A DNA stretch of 14,385 nucleotides from Lachnospiraceae bacterium. Its GTDB lineage: Bacteria > Bacillota > Clostridia > Lachnospirales > Lachnospiraceae. The notes below the pieces were generated by a model. The model saw nothing but the letters and a program-made list of their open reading frames with translations. It was not told where the DNA came from and made no database searches. The position numbers and the translations under genes were made by a program. The DNA lies in NCBI GenBank assembly GCA_004552595.1, contig SFNX01000043.1:1-14385 (forward strand). The letters run 5' to 3'. Shown here in pieces: positions 7,508-13,992 of this stretch (position 1 is its first letter; every line of letters begins with the position of its first letter).

Positions 7508-8220
7508 TTAGACTGATTGACAATTTAACGGATTTTATTTTCCCAAGACGATGTCCTGTATGCCACGACATTGTAGCTAAAAAGGGAAAACTGATATGCG
7601 ATGAATGCAAAGATGTTTTTGTACGGGTAAAAGACCCATTTTGCATGAAATGCGGAAAGCAGCTTTCGGATATAGACAGAGTGTATTGTACTTTTTGCGA
7701 AAAAAGCAATATCCCGTTTATTGAAGGAAGAGCAGTATTTCTATATGACGATAATATGCGAAAGAGCATATACAGATTCAAATACGGCGGCCGAATGGAG
7801 TATGCGAAATACTATGCATACGAAATATACAACAAATACAAAGAAAAAATACGCCTTTGGAATCCCACAGTAATTATTCCAATACCACTTCACAAATCAA
7901 AGCTTAAAAAACGAGGATACAATCAGGCGTTTCTAATTGCAAAAGAATTATCGGTTCTGACAAAAATACCTGTAGACAACAAAATACTGACGAGAGTAAA
8001 AAAGACTGAAAAACAAAAGAATTTAGGCGCATCGGGAAGAGAAAACAATGTAAAAAACGCTTTCAAAATGGTGCCAAATGGAGTACAATATTTATCAGCT
8101 ATGCTTATTGATGATATATATACGACCGGTGCCACAATCTGCAACGCATCTGATGCATTAATAGCTGGCGGAATAGAGAATATTTACTATATTTCACTAA
8201 GCATCGGACGGGATGTTTAG
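7504..8220 (+). CDS. comFC: ComFC-family phosphoribosyltransferase-like protein
   Basis: ComFC proteins have a zinc-binding N-terminus and a type I phosphoribosyltransferase fold and are needed for DNA uptake in transformable species; the reaction catalysed is not established. Here 238 residues carry four Cys-X2-Cys pairs (17/20, 32/35, 47/50, 62/65), enough for two zinc sites, then RFKYGGRMEYAK, IPIPLHKSKLKKRGYNQA and the PRPP-binding loop LIDDIYTTGAT (201-211). The start is GTG at 7504, overlapping the recD2 stop (GTGA), which means tight coupling; a leader of about 12 residues before the first CPVC is normal for the family. There is no comFA next to it, so a complete competence locus is not shown. 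The following yvyF-type gene repeats the Bacillus comFC-yvyF order. Confidence 0.9.
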   Translation: MIRLIDNLTDFIFPRRCPVCHDIVAKKGKLICDECKDVFVRVKDPFCMKCGKQLSDIDRVYCTFCEKSNIPFIEGRAVFLYDDNMRKSIYRFKYGGRMEYAKYYAYEIYNKYKEKIRLWNPTVIIPIPLHKSKLKKRGYNQAFLIAKELSVLTKIPVDNKILTRVKKTEKQKNLGASGRENNVKNAFKMVPNGVQYLSAMLIDDIYTTGATICNASDALIAGGIENIYYISLSIGRDV

Positions 8221-8235
8221 CTGTTGATTATATTT

Positions 8236-8241
8236 AGGAGG
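8236..8241 (+). promoter_or_regulatory. Ribosome binding site fixing the yvyF start
   Basis: A full AGGAGG lies 6 bases before the ATG at 8248. It shows that this ATG, and not the upstream in-frame TTG at 8224, begins the gene; the eight extra residues from the TTG would be translated from the ribosome binding site itself. Confidence 0.85.
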
Positions 8242-8247
8242 AATAAA

Positions 8248-8652
8248 ATGAACGTTAAGAATTGCAGAAAATGCGGGAAAGTGTTTAATTATATAGGTGG
8301 AATGCCAATCTGCCCTCAGTGCAGGGAAGAGTTAGAAAAAAAATTTGATACTGTAAAGGAATATATCAGAGAACATAGAGGTGCTTCGGTCCTTGAAGTT
8401 TCAAAAGAATGTGAAGTTGAAGAGGCACAAATCCGTCAGTGGGTAAGGGAAGAGAGGCTGGAATTTGACACAGGCTCAGGTATCGGAGTTGTCTGCGAAT
8501 CTTGCGGAGTTGCAATTTCATCAGGAAGACTTTGCGATAAATGCAAAATGAACCTTGTCAACGGACTTAATGCAGCAGCGAAAAGACCTGAGGCTCCTAG
8601 TTTAAAGAAGCCTACAAGAGAAAACCCTAGAATGAGATTTCTTGATAAATAA
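8248..8652 (+). CDS. yvyF: YvyF-like flagellar-region zinc protein (TIGR03826 type)
   Basis: This 134-residue cytoplasmic protein has two zinc-ribbon halves. The N-terminal one is CRKCG (Cys6, Cys9) with CPQC (Cys22, Cys25); the C-terminal one is CESCG (Cys83, Cys86) with CDKC (Cys96, Cys99). Between them is a helix-turn-helix-like block (SVLEVSKECEVEEAQIRQWV, about 45-64), which looks like the MerR-type fold noted in this family. Bacillus YvyF has the same layout and lies between comFC and flgM. The exact function is not established; a regulatory role in flagellar gene expression is usually suspected. The C-terminus (about 110-134) is basic and proline-rich. No flgM, flgN or flgK follows, which breaks the Bacillus order. 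The family is recognised from domain pattern and synteny, not a database search. Confidence 0.78.
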   Translation: MNVKNCRKCGKVFNYIGGMPICPQCREELEKKFDTVKEYIREHRGASVLEVSKECEVEEAQIRQWVREERLEFDTGSGIGVVCESCGVAISSGRLCDKCKMNLVNGLNAAAKRPEAPSLKKPTRENPRMRFLDK

Positions 8653-8666
8653 AATGAGGCAATATA

Positions 8667-9047
8667 ATGCTTAATAAAGATAAAATAATACTAATGACTG
8701 CAATTTCAATATATGAAGAGAAAGAAGGGAAAGACGACCTTTCAATTAATGGCTATTTCAGAGGCGATTATATGGGCGCACAGGTTTTAGTCGGAGCAAT
8801 TTGCGGGACAATAGCCTTTGCAACAATATTTGCGATGTATATGTTTTACGACATTGAGAATTTCATGGTCAATTTCTATAAGATGGACATTGTTGAATTT
8901 GCCACGGGCGTACTTAAGAAATATGTCATTTTTCTTGCGATATATATGGTGATTTCTTACTTTGTTGCACTATTTAAGCACAATAAAGCCAAGAAGCATA
9001 TAGAGAACTATAAAACTGCCTTAAAGGCACTTTATGATAATTTTTAA
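8667..9047 (+). CDS. Small two-TM membrane protein, unknown function
   Basis: I do not recognise this 126-residue protein. The N-terminal 35 residues are charged and probably cytoplasmic (IYEEKEGKDDLSINGYF). Two hydrophobic segments follow, about 37-60 (around VGAICGTIAFATIFAMYMF) and 85-107 (around YVIFLAIYMVISYFVALF), with a short loop and a basic C-terminal tail (KHNKAKKH) on the likely cytoplasmic side. GAGG lies 7 bases before the ATG, and the gene is 14 bp after yvyF and 20 bp before the next membrane protein, so it is part of the same run. Codon use resembles its neighbours, with no sign of recent transfer. Both termini are probably cytoplasmic. It may work with the next protein or with CdaA, but only position suggests this. 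Confidence 0.75.
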   Translation: MLNKDKIILMTAISIYEEKEGKDDLSINGYFRGDYMGAQVLVGAICGTIAFATIFAMYMFYDIENFMVNFYKMDIVEFATGVLKKYVIFLAIYMVISYFVALFKHNKAKKHIENYKTALKALYDNF

Positions 9048-9067
9048 TTAATCGGATTAGGAGAATC

Positions 9068-9985
9068 ATGGAAGCAATTTCAGAATTAAGAGAAAGAATA
9101 CTCGAATTATATTCTAAATATGAGACATATATAACACCTGTAGTAAGATTTTTAATTGCGCTTGTATCGATATTAATGATTAATTCGGGACTTGGATATA
9201 TGGACAGACTCACAAATATCATTATTGTGATAGTTGTGTCGCTGATTGCTGCTTTTCTTCCGCTGAATTTCACGATTGTTATTGACGCGCTTTTCATTTT
9301 ACTGCATTTATACAGTCTTTCAATAACGGTTGCGGCAATTGTATTTTTTGTATTCCTTATCATGTTTGTATTATATTTCAGATTTACACCTAAGGAAGCA
9401 ATTGCAGTAGTATTAACGCCTGTATGTTTTGCAATAAAGGTTCCCTACATTATGCCGCTTATGCTGGGCTTTATCGGAGGTCCGGTATCGTTTGTTTCGG
9501 CATGTGCAGGCGCGGTAGTATATTACATCATAAAGTCGATTGGAGCAGATGATTCGGCATTCAGCAGTTCATTCACGGCAGATACTGCTCTTACCGGATT
9601 TAAAGCCGTAATCGATAATGTATTAAATAACAAGACAATGATCTTAATGGTCATAGTATTTGCGCTTATTGCAATACTTACAAATGTAATAAAGAGATTA
9701 AGTTTTGACTATTCATGGCAGGTTGCACTTGCGGTAAGCTCAATTTCGGGATTAATAGTTCTTATTATCGGTTCAAGTGCGCTTGACGCTGAAATCAGCA
9801 TAGTCGGAGCAATCTTTTCAATGCTTATTTCCGTAGTAATAGTATTTGTACTGCAGCTGTTCATAAACAATGTTGATTACAGCAGGGCTGAATATGTTCA
9901 GTTCCAGGATGAAGAATATGTCTATTACGTAAAGGCTATTCCAAGATATGGCGTTGTCTCAACCAAAAATAAAAACAGTCGTTAA
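9068..9985 (+). CDS. Polytopic membrane protein upstream of cdaA, unknown function
   Basis: This 305-residue integral membrane protein has about nine hydrophobic segments by eye (near residues 22-40, 46-65, 66-85, 86-108, 111-130, 134-155, 190-206, 217-240, 244-268). A loop of about 30 residues (156-188, rich in Ser, Asp and Ala) separates a six-segment half from a three-segment half. The C-terminal tail of about 37 residues is soluble and has the block QDEEYVYYVKAIPRYGV, which looks like a conserved interaction motif. There is no ATP-binding site and no motif of a transporter family that I know. AGGAG (9059-9063) precedes the ATG, and cdaA begins 11 bp after the stop. I suspect a lineage-specific protein functionally linked to CdaA or to envelope growth; this is inference from position only. 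Confidence 0.8.
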   Translation: MEAISELRERILELYSKYETYITPVVRFLIALVSILMINSGLGYMDRLTNIIIVIVVSLIAAFLPLNFTIVIDALFILLHLYSLSITVAAIVFFVFLIMFVLYFRFTPKEAIAVVLTPVCFAIKVPYIMPLMLGFIGGPVSFVSACAGAVVYYIIKSIGADDSAFSSSFTADTALTGFKAVIDNVLNNKTMILMVIVFALIAILTNVIKRLSFDYSWQVALAVSSISGLIVLIIGSSALDAEISIVGAIFSMLISVVIVFVLQLFINNVDYSRAEYVQFQDEEYVYYVKAIPRYGVVSTKNKNSR

Positions 9986-9996
9986 CGGTATAGAAG

Positions 9997-10893
9997 ATGA
10001 TAAGTAATTTTTTCAGTAAAATTGCATCCTTTAACGGGAAATACTTAACCAACATTCATTTCCCGGAATTAATGTGGACAGATATAGTAGAAATAATCAT
10101 TATTTCTGTCCTTATTTATAATGTCTTAGTCTGGTTCAAAAATACAAGGGCATGGGCATTAATGAAGGGAATTGTAGTTATTCTTGTGTTTGTAATCATT
10201 GCATCAGTATTCAACATGTCGACAATTTTATGGATTACAAGAAACCTCTTCAGTGTTGCCGTAACTGCGCTTATTGTAGTATTCCAGCCTGAGCTTAGAA
10301 AAGCTTTGGAATCACTTGGAAGACGAAATGTACTTTCAAATCTGTTTCAGTTTGATGCTGCAAGAATTACAGACGAGCTTTTTTCGGATGAGACTTGTGA
10401 TGCAATTATTCATGCATCGTATGCGATGGGAAGAGCTAAGACGGGTGCGTTAATAGTAATTGAACACAACGATTCACTCATTGAATACGAGAGAACTGGT
10501 ATTGCAATTGATTCGGTAATATCTTCACAGCTTTTAATTAATATTTTTGAACACAATACTCCTCTTCATGACGGAGCGGTTTTAGTTAGAGGAAACAGAA
10601 TAGTTGCCGCAACATGTTACCTTCCTCTGTCCGATAACAGAGAACTTTCTAAAGACCTTGGTACAAGACACAGGGCAGCAGTAGGTATTTCCGAAGTAAC
10701 AGATTCACTTACCGTAATTGTTTCGGAAGAAACAGGAAAAGTATCCGTTGCAATGGGTGGAGAGTTATTCAGAAATGTAGATGCAGCGGAGTTAAAATCA
10801 AAGCTTGAGCTGCTTCAGAATAAGGTTTATGAAGAAAAGAAGATTCTTTTCTGGAAAGGAAGGGCTAGAAATGAAAAATCTTCTGACAAATAA
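9997..10893 (+). CDS. cdaA: Diadenylate cyclase CdaA (c-di-AMP synthase)
   Basis: CdaA condenses two ATP into cyclic di-AMP, the second messenger that controls potassium and osmolyte balance and wall integrity. The 298 residues begin with about three membrane helices (around residues 30-50, 54-72, 78-98: VEIIIISVLIYNVLVWF, MKGIVVILVFVIIASVF, LFSVAVTALIVVF), followed by FQPELRKALESLGR and the cytoplasmic DAC (DisA_N) domain. The catalytic motifs DGA (192-194) and GTRHRAA (222-228) are intact, and SEVTDSLTVIVSEETG is typical. Length and order match Bacillus and Listeria CdaA. The ATG has only a weak ribosome binding site (purines directly before it), 11 bp after the previous gene. The next start (residue 26) would leave the first helix intact but remove the N-terminal leader, so the exact start is less sure. 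It overlaps cdaR by 23 bp. Confidence 0.96.
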   Translation: MISNFFSKIASFNGKYLTNIHFPELMWTDIVEIIIISVLIYNVLVWFKNTRAWALMKGIVVILVFVIIASVFNMSTILWITRNLFSVAVTALIVVFQPELRKALESLGRRNVLSNLFQFDAARITDELFSDETCDAIIHASYAMGRAKTGALIVIEHNDSLIEYERTGIAIDSVISSQLLINIFEHNTPLHDGAVLVRGNRIVAATCYLPLSDNRELSKDLGTRHRAAVGISEVTDSLTVIVSEETGKVSVAMGGELFRNVDAAELKSKLELLQNKVYEEKKILFWKGRARNEKSSDK

Positions 10894-12181
10894 TATCGGC
10901 CTTAAAATCCTTTCAGTAATAAGTGCGATTCTTCTCTGGATTATCGTTGTAAATATTGACAATCCGGTTATTTCAAGAGTATATTCGGGCATTCCCGTTG
11001 AAATAATTAATTCTTCTTCTATTACAACCGAAGGGAAAACATTTGAAGTTGCTGATGGCAGTGATGTCATTACAGTTGTAATCTCAGCGGAGAGATCAAT
11101 TATCGAGGATTTGACAAAGGACAATATCAAAGCAGTAGCTGATATGAAGAATATCACATTTATGAATACTGTTCCGATAGAATTAAAAACTACAAGATAC
11201 TACGATAAGCTTGAGTCGATTCAGGCAAAAACTCCTAATCTTTCAGTAGTAATTGAAGAGAGGGAAGATAAGCAGATTAAGCTTTCGATAAACACAGAAG
11301 GAAGTGTGGCAAAGGGCTATATAGCAGGAGAAATTAAGCCTGTAGTTGATGTGGTTAAGGTTTCGGGACCTAAATCAAAGGTGTCACTTATTGATAAAGC
11401 CGTAATAACTGTTGATTATTCTGACATGAATGAAAGCTTTACTACGTCGTGTCCGGTCGTTCTGTATGATATTGAAGGCAATGTAGTAGATGACCCGATA
11501 ATCACACTGTCCAAAACAGAGATTCGTACATCTGTTGAAATACTTGAGACTAAGGAAATACCTGTAACTGCATCATTTGTAGGAACTGCAGCAAGCGGAT
11601 TTGGCGCAACAGGCACTGTAATCTGTGAGCCTTCAAGTATAGTAGTTGCGGGAAAAGGCAGTGCTTTTGAAAATATAAGTTCAGTAAAAATACCTGAAGA
11701 GTATTTATCAATTGACGGTGCTTATGAGAATAAGGCAGAGACAGTCAATATTAAAGAGTTTCTTCCAAAGGGTGTCGTGCTTGCGGATAAGAGTTTTAAC
11801 GGGGATGTCAGTCTTGTGGCGGTAATTGAGGCACATGACAGTATTGTTGTAGAACTTCCGGTTAAAAATATAGAGGTTATTAACCTTCCTGATAACTATA
11901 TTGCACATGTAGTATACGGAGAAGAAAAAATACCGTTTGAAGTTTCCGGCCTTATGAATGATCTTTTGGCTCTTTCACAGTCTCAAATCAGTGCGGTGGT
12001 TGATGCAAATACGCTCTCACCTAGGGAAACAAAAGAAGAGGGAGATGATGAGAATACAATACAAACAGGCTCTAACGACGGACTTGTAGTATTAAATCTT
12101 CCACAGGGCATATCACAGATTTCAAATATGCATATTGAGGTTGTGATAACACATCAAGAAAATAATGAAACAGAGGAATAA
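10871..12181 (+). CDS. cdaR: YbbR-domain protein CdaR, regulator of CdaA
   Basis: CdaR is a membrane-anchored extracellular protein that modulates CdaA. The start is ATG 10871, behind AGGAAGGG (10857-10864): the residues from there, MKNLLTNNIGLKILSV, are the typical YbbR start, whereas the in-frame TTG at 10805 gives a non-family leader. That yields 436 residues. One membrane helix lies at about 11-28 (LKILSVISAILLWIIVVN); the rest should be outside and consists of about four YbbR repeats (roughly 40-125, 130-215, 220-310 and 320-420), with recurring turns such as VVKVSGPKSKV and PSSIVVAGKGS. The last repeat holds an acidic insert (KEEGDDEN) and the protein ends ENNETEE. It overlaps cdaA by 23 bp and precedes glmM by 3 bp, the canonical cdaA-cdaR-glmM arrangement, so the three are translated in close coupling. 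Confidence 0.93.
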   Translation: MKNLLTNNIGLKILSVISAILLWIIVVNIDNPVISRVYSGIPVEIINSSSITTEGKTFEVADGSDVITVVISAERSIIEDLTKDNIKAVADMKNITFMNTVPIELKTTRYYDKLESIQAKTPNLSVVIEEREDKQIKLSINTEGSVAKGYIAGEIKPVVDVVKVSGPKSKVSLIDKAVITVDYSDMNESFTTSCPVVLYDIEGNVVDDPIITLSKTEIRTSVEILETKEIPVTASFVGTAASGFGATGTVICEPSSIVVAGKGSAFENISSVKIPEEYLSIDGAYENKAETVNIKEFLPKGVVLADKSFNGDVSLVAVIEAHDSIVVELPVKNIEVINLPDNYIAHVVYGEEKIPFEVSGLMNDLLALSQSQISAVVDANTLSPRETKEEGDDENTIQTGSNDGLVVLNLPQGISQISNMHIEVVITHQENNETEE

Positions 12182-12184
12182 ATA

Positions 12185-13534
12185 ATGTCTCGTATGTTTG
12201 GAACAGACGGCGTAAGAGGAGTCGCAAATAAGGAACTAAGTGTAGAACTTGCACTTAAGCTTGGAAAAGCCGGTGCTTATGTACTTTCTAAAAACTCAGA
12301 TCATAAGCCTGTAATACTAGTAGGATGTGATACGAGAATATCAGGCGATATGCTGGCCAATGCACTTATGGCAGGGATATGTTCAGTAGGTGCTGACAGT
12401 GTTTTTCTTGGTATTTTACCTACACCGGCAGTTGCATATCTTACAAGAACAGGTATAGCAGATGCAGGAGTTGTTATTTCAGCTTCTCATAATCCGGTGG
12501 AATTCAACGGAATTAAGTTTTTTGATGCTAACGGATATAAGCTTGAAGACAGTGTTGAAGATGAAATAGAAGCACTTATTAATAATGATTTTTCAGGAAT
12601 AACTCTTCCTCTTAAGGAAAAAGTCGGAAGAATAACATATGACTTTGAAGCTTATAAGAAATATGTCGATTTTGCGGTGTCGACATTTAAGGGTGACCTT
12701 AATGGAATGAAGGTTGTCATTGACTGTGCTGAAGGCGCAAGCTATAAGACATCTGTCATGACTCTTGAGAAACTGAACGCAGATCTTATAGTAATACATA
12801 ACAATCCTGACGGCACCAATATTAATGACGGATGCGGTTCGACTCACCTTTCCGACTTGTGCGAATGTGTAAGATCAAATAAAGCAGATTTAGGACTTGC
12901 CTTTGATGGCGATGCAGACAGACTGCTTGCTGTTGATGAAAACGGAGAAGAGGTTAACGGCGATGAGATAATGGCAATCATCGGTAACTTCATGAAGGAA
13001 AAGGGCGAGCTTAAAAAAGACACAATCGTTGCTACAATAATGAGTAATTTAGGTTTATTCATAATGGGCGACAAATTGGGCATTAACATTGAAAAGACAA
13101 AAGTCGGAGACAGATATGTGCTTGAGCGAATGAAGGAAGGCGGATTTAATCTCGGAGGAGAGCAGAGCGGACATATTATTTTCCTTGATGAGAATACTAC
13201 CGGAGACGGCCTTTTATCAGCACTTCACCTTCTTTGCGTATTAAAGCATTCAGGTAAGAAGCTGTCTATGCTTAGAAAAGTAATGGAAGTACTTCCACAG
13301 TCACTTGTAAATGCCAAAGTACCTAATGACAGGAAAAATGATTACATGAACTATCCTGAAATTGTAACGGCAATCAGAGAAGTTGAGAATGAATGCAACG
13401 GAGAAGGACGTGTTCTTATAAGACCTTCGGGAACAGAACCGTTAGTCAGGGTAATGATTGAAGGAAAAGATAAGGCACTGATTGATAAAAAGGCTTTAGA
13501 GCTTGCCGCATTAATTGAAAAGGTTATGGGATAA
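12185..13534 (+). CDS. glmM: Phosphoglucosamine mutase GlmM
   Basis: GlmM interconverts glucosamine-6-phosphate and glucosamine-1-phosphate, the step that feeds UDP-GlcNAc and peptidoglycan synthesis. Its 449 residues match the family. It starts MSRMFGTDGVRGVANKEL, the usual GTDGVRG opening. The phospho-serine loop SASHNP is at 99-104 with Ser101 as the phosphorylated residue. The magnesium loop DGDADR is at 241-246, the sugar-binding loop GGEQSGH around 320-326, and the C-terminal phosphate-binding RPSGTEP at 413-419, so all catalytic elements are intact. The ATG is 3 bp after the cdaR stop; GAGGA (12173-12177) within the end of cdaR serves as ribosome binding site. In other Firmicutes GlmM binds CdaA and lowers c-di-AMP synthesis, which fits its place here. 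It is the last gene of the long run; no strong terminator follows. Confidence 0.97.
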   Translation: MSRMFGTDGVRGVANKELSVELALKLGKAGAYVLSKNSDHKPVILVGCDTRISGDMLANALMAGICSVGADSVFLGILPTPAVAYLTRTGIADAGVVISASHNPVEFNGIKFFDANGYKLEDSVEDEIEALINNDFSGITLPLKEKVGRITYDFEAYKKYVDFAVSTFKGDLNGMKVVIDCAEGASYKTSVMTLEKLNADLIVIHNNPDGTNINDGCGSTHLSDLCECVRSNKADLGLAFDGDADRLLAVDENGEEVNGDEIMAIIGNFMKEKGELKKDTIVATIMSNLGLFIMGDKLGINIEKTKVGDRYVLERMKEGGFNLGGEQSGHIIFLDENTTGDGLLSALHLLCVLKHSGKKLSMLRKVMEVLPQSLVNAKVPNDRKNDYMNYPEIVTAIREVENECNGEGRVLIRPSGTEPLVRVMIEGKDKALIDKKALELAALIEKVMG

Positions 13535-13552
13535 GCTTAAAAGCCTCAATTA

Positions 13553-13581
13553 TTGAGATAAAGCATTTGTTGTAGTATAAT
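13553..13581 (+). promoter_or_regulatory. Sigma-A promoter of ptsH
   Basis: TTGAGA (13553-13558), a 17-base spacer, then a perfect TATAAT (13576-13581). The start is predicted near 13588, about 62 bases before the ptsH ATG. The -35 box overlaps a 13-base palindrome, CTCAAT-T-ATTGAG (13545-13557), which could be an operator or simply a weak end to the glmM transcript. Confidence 0.8.
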
Positions 13582-13606
13582 TGGAATTTGGTTGGAAATA
13601 TAACTG

Positions 13607-13626
13607 TCTATGAGATTTTTCATAGA
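13607..13626 (+). other. Leader hairpin before ptsH
   Basis: TCTATGA (13607-13613) pairs perfectly with TCATAGA (13620-13626) around a GATTTT loop. It lies in the ptsH leader and ends 7 bases before the GGAGGT ribosome binding site (13634-13639). There is no following T-run, so it is not a terminator; a role in mRNA stability or translation is possible but not shown. Confidence 0.4.
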
Positions 13627-13649
13627 ATGAATTGGAGGTATTTGATATT

Positions 13650-13918
13650 ATGGTTAGCCGAAAGGTTACAGTGAAGAACCCAACAGGCTTGCACCTTCGT
13701 CCTGCAGGTATCCTTTGCAAGGAAGCAATGCAGTATAAATCATTAATTACATTTACGTGCAGAGAGAACACTGCTAATGCTAAGAGTGTACTTAGTGTAC
13801 TTGGGGCATGTGTAAAGTAAAATGTGGGGATGAAGTTGAATTTGTCTGTGAAGGCATAGATGAAGAGGAAGCATTAAATGCACTCATTGAAGCAGTTGAG
13901 AGCGGACTTGGAGAATAA
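13650..13918 (+). pseudogene. ptsH: HPr phosphocarrier protein, frameshifted by a 5-bp duplication
   Basis: HPr carries phosphate from enzyme I to sugar-specific EII proteins of the PTS. The start is ATG 13650 (MVSRKVTVKNPTGLHLRPAG), with GGAGGT (13634-13639) 10 bases before it; an in-frame TTG at 13632 lies inside this site and is rejected. His15 in GLHLRPAG, the enzyme I phosphorylation site, and Ser46 in NAKSVLSVLG, the HPr kinase site, are both intact. At 13812-13821 GTAAA occurs twice in tandem; the second copy creates a TAA stop at 13818, leaving 56 residues. Removing one copy restores GACVKCGDEVEF and then a normal HPr end (ESGLGE, stop 13916-13918), for 87 residues in all, the family's usual length. 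As read, the last helix and strand are missing and the product should not fold properly. A real mutation, a consensus error and recoding are all possible; only the frameshift itself is seen. Confidence 0.88.
13812..13821 (+). repeat. Tandem GTAAA x2 that breaks ptsH
   Basis: Two adjacent copies of GTAAA (13812-13816 and 13817-13821). Only one is compatible with a full HPr reading frame: with one copy the codons read GTA AAA TGT GGG GAT. Such a direct duplication is typical of replication slippage and can revert by loss of one copy. Confidence 0.9.
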
Positions 13919-13922
13919 AAGT

Positions 13923-13953
13923 AAAAACTAACCTATGATGGGGTTAGTTTTTC
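13923..13953 (+). terminator. Rho-independent terminator of ptsH
   Basis: AAAAACTAACC (13923-13933) pairs perfectly over 11 bp with GGTTAGTTTTT (13942-13952), loop TATGATGG. The right arm ends in the T-run, and the A-run of the left arm could make it work on the other strand as well. It begins 5 bases after the intact-frame ptsH stop and 70 bases before aspS, so ptsH is probably a single-gene unit. Confidence 0.88.
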
Positions 13954-13992
13954 TACGTTATAGAAAACAATAATTTTGCAGAGGATTTAATT

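Noticed and set aside
10805..10870. Longer cdaR starting at TTG 10805
   Set aside because: The extra 22 residues lie inside cdaA in another frame, do not look like a YbbR N-terminus, and the ATG at 10871 has a good ribosome binding site.
13535..13560. Terminator after glmM based on CTCAATTATTGAG
   Set aside because: The palindrome leaves a 1-base loop, has few GC pairs and no T-run; it overlaps the ptsH -35 box instead.
13632..13649. Longer ptsH starting at TTG 13632
   Set aside because: This codon overlaps the GGAGGT ribosome binding site; HPr proteins start at the MVS-type residue at 13650, which puts the active histidine at position 15.
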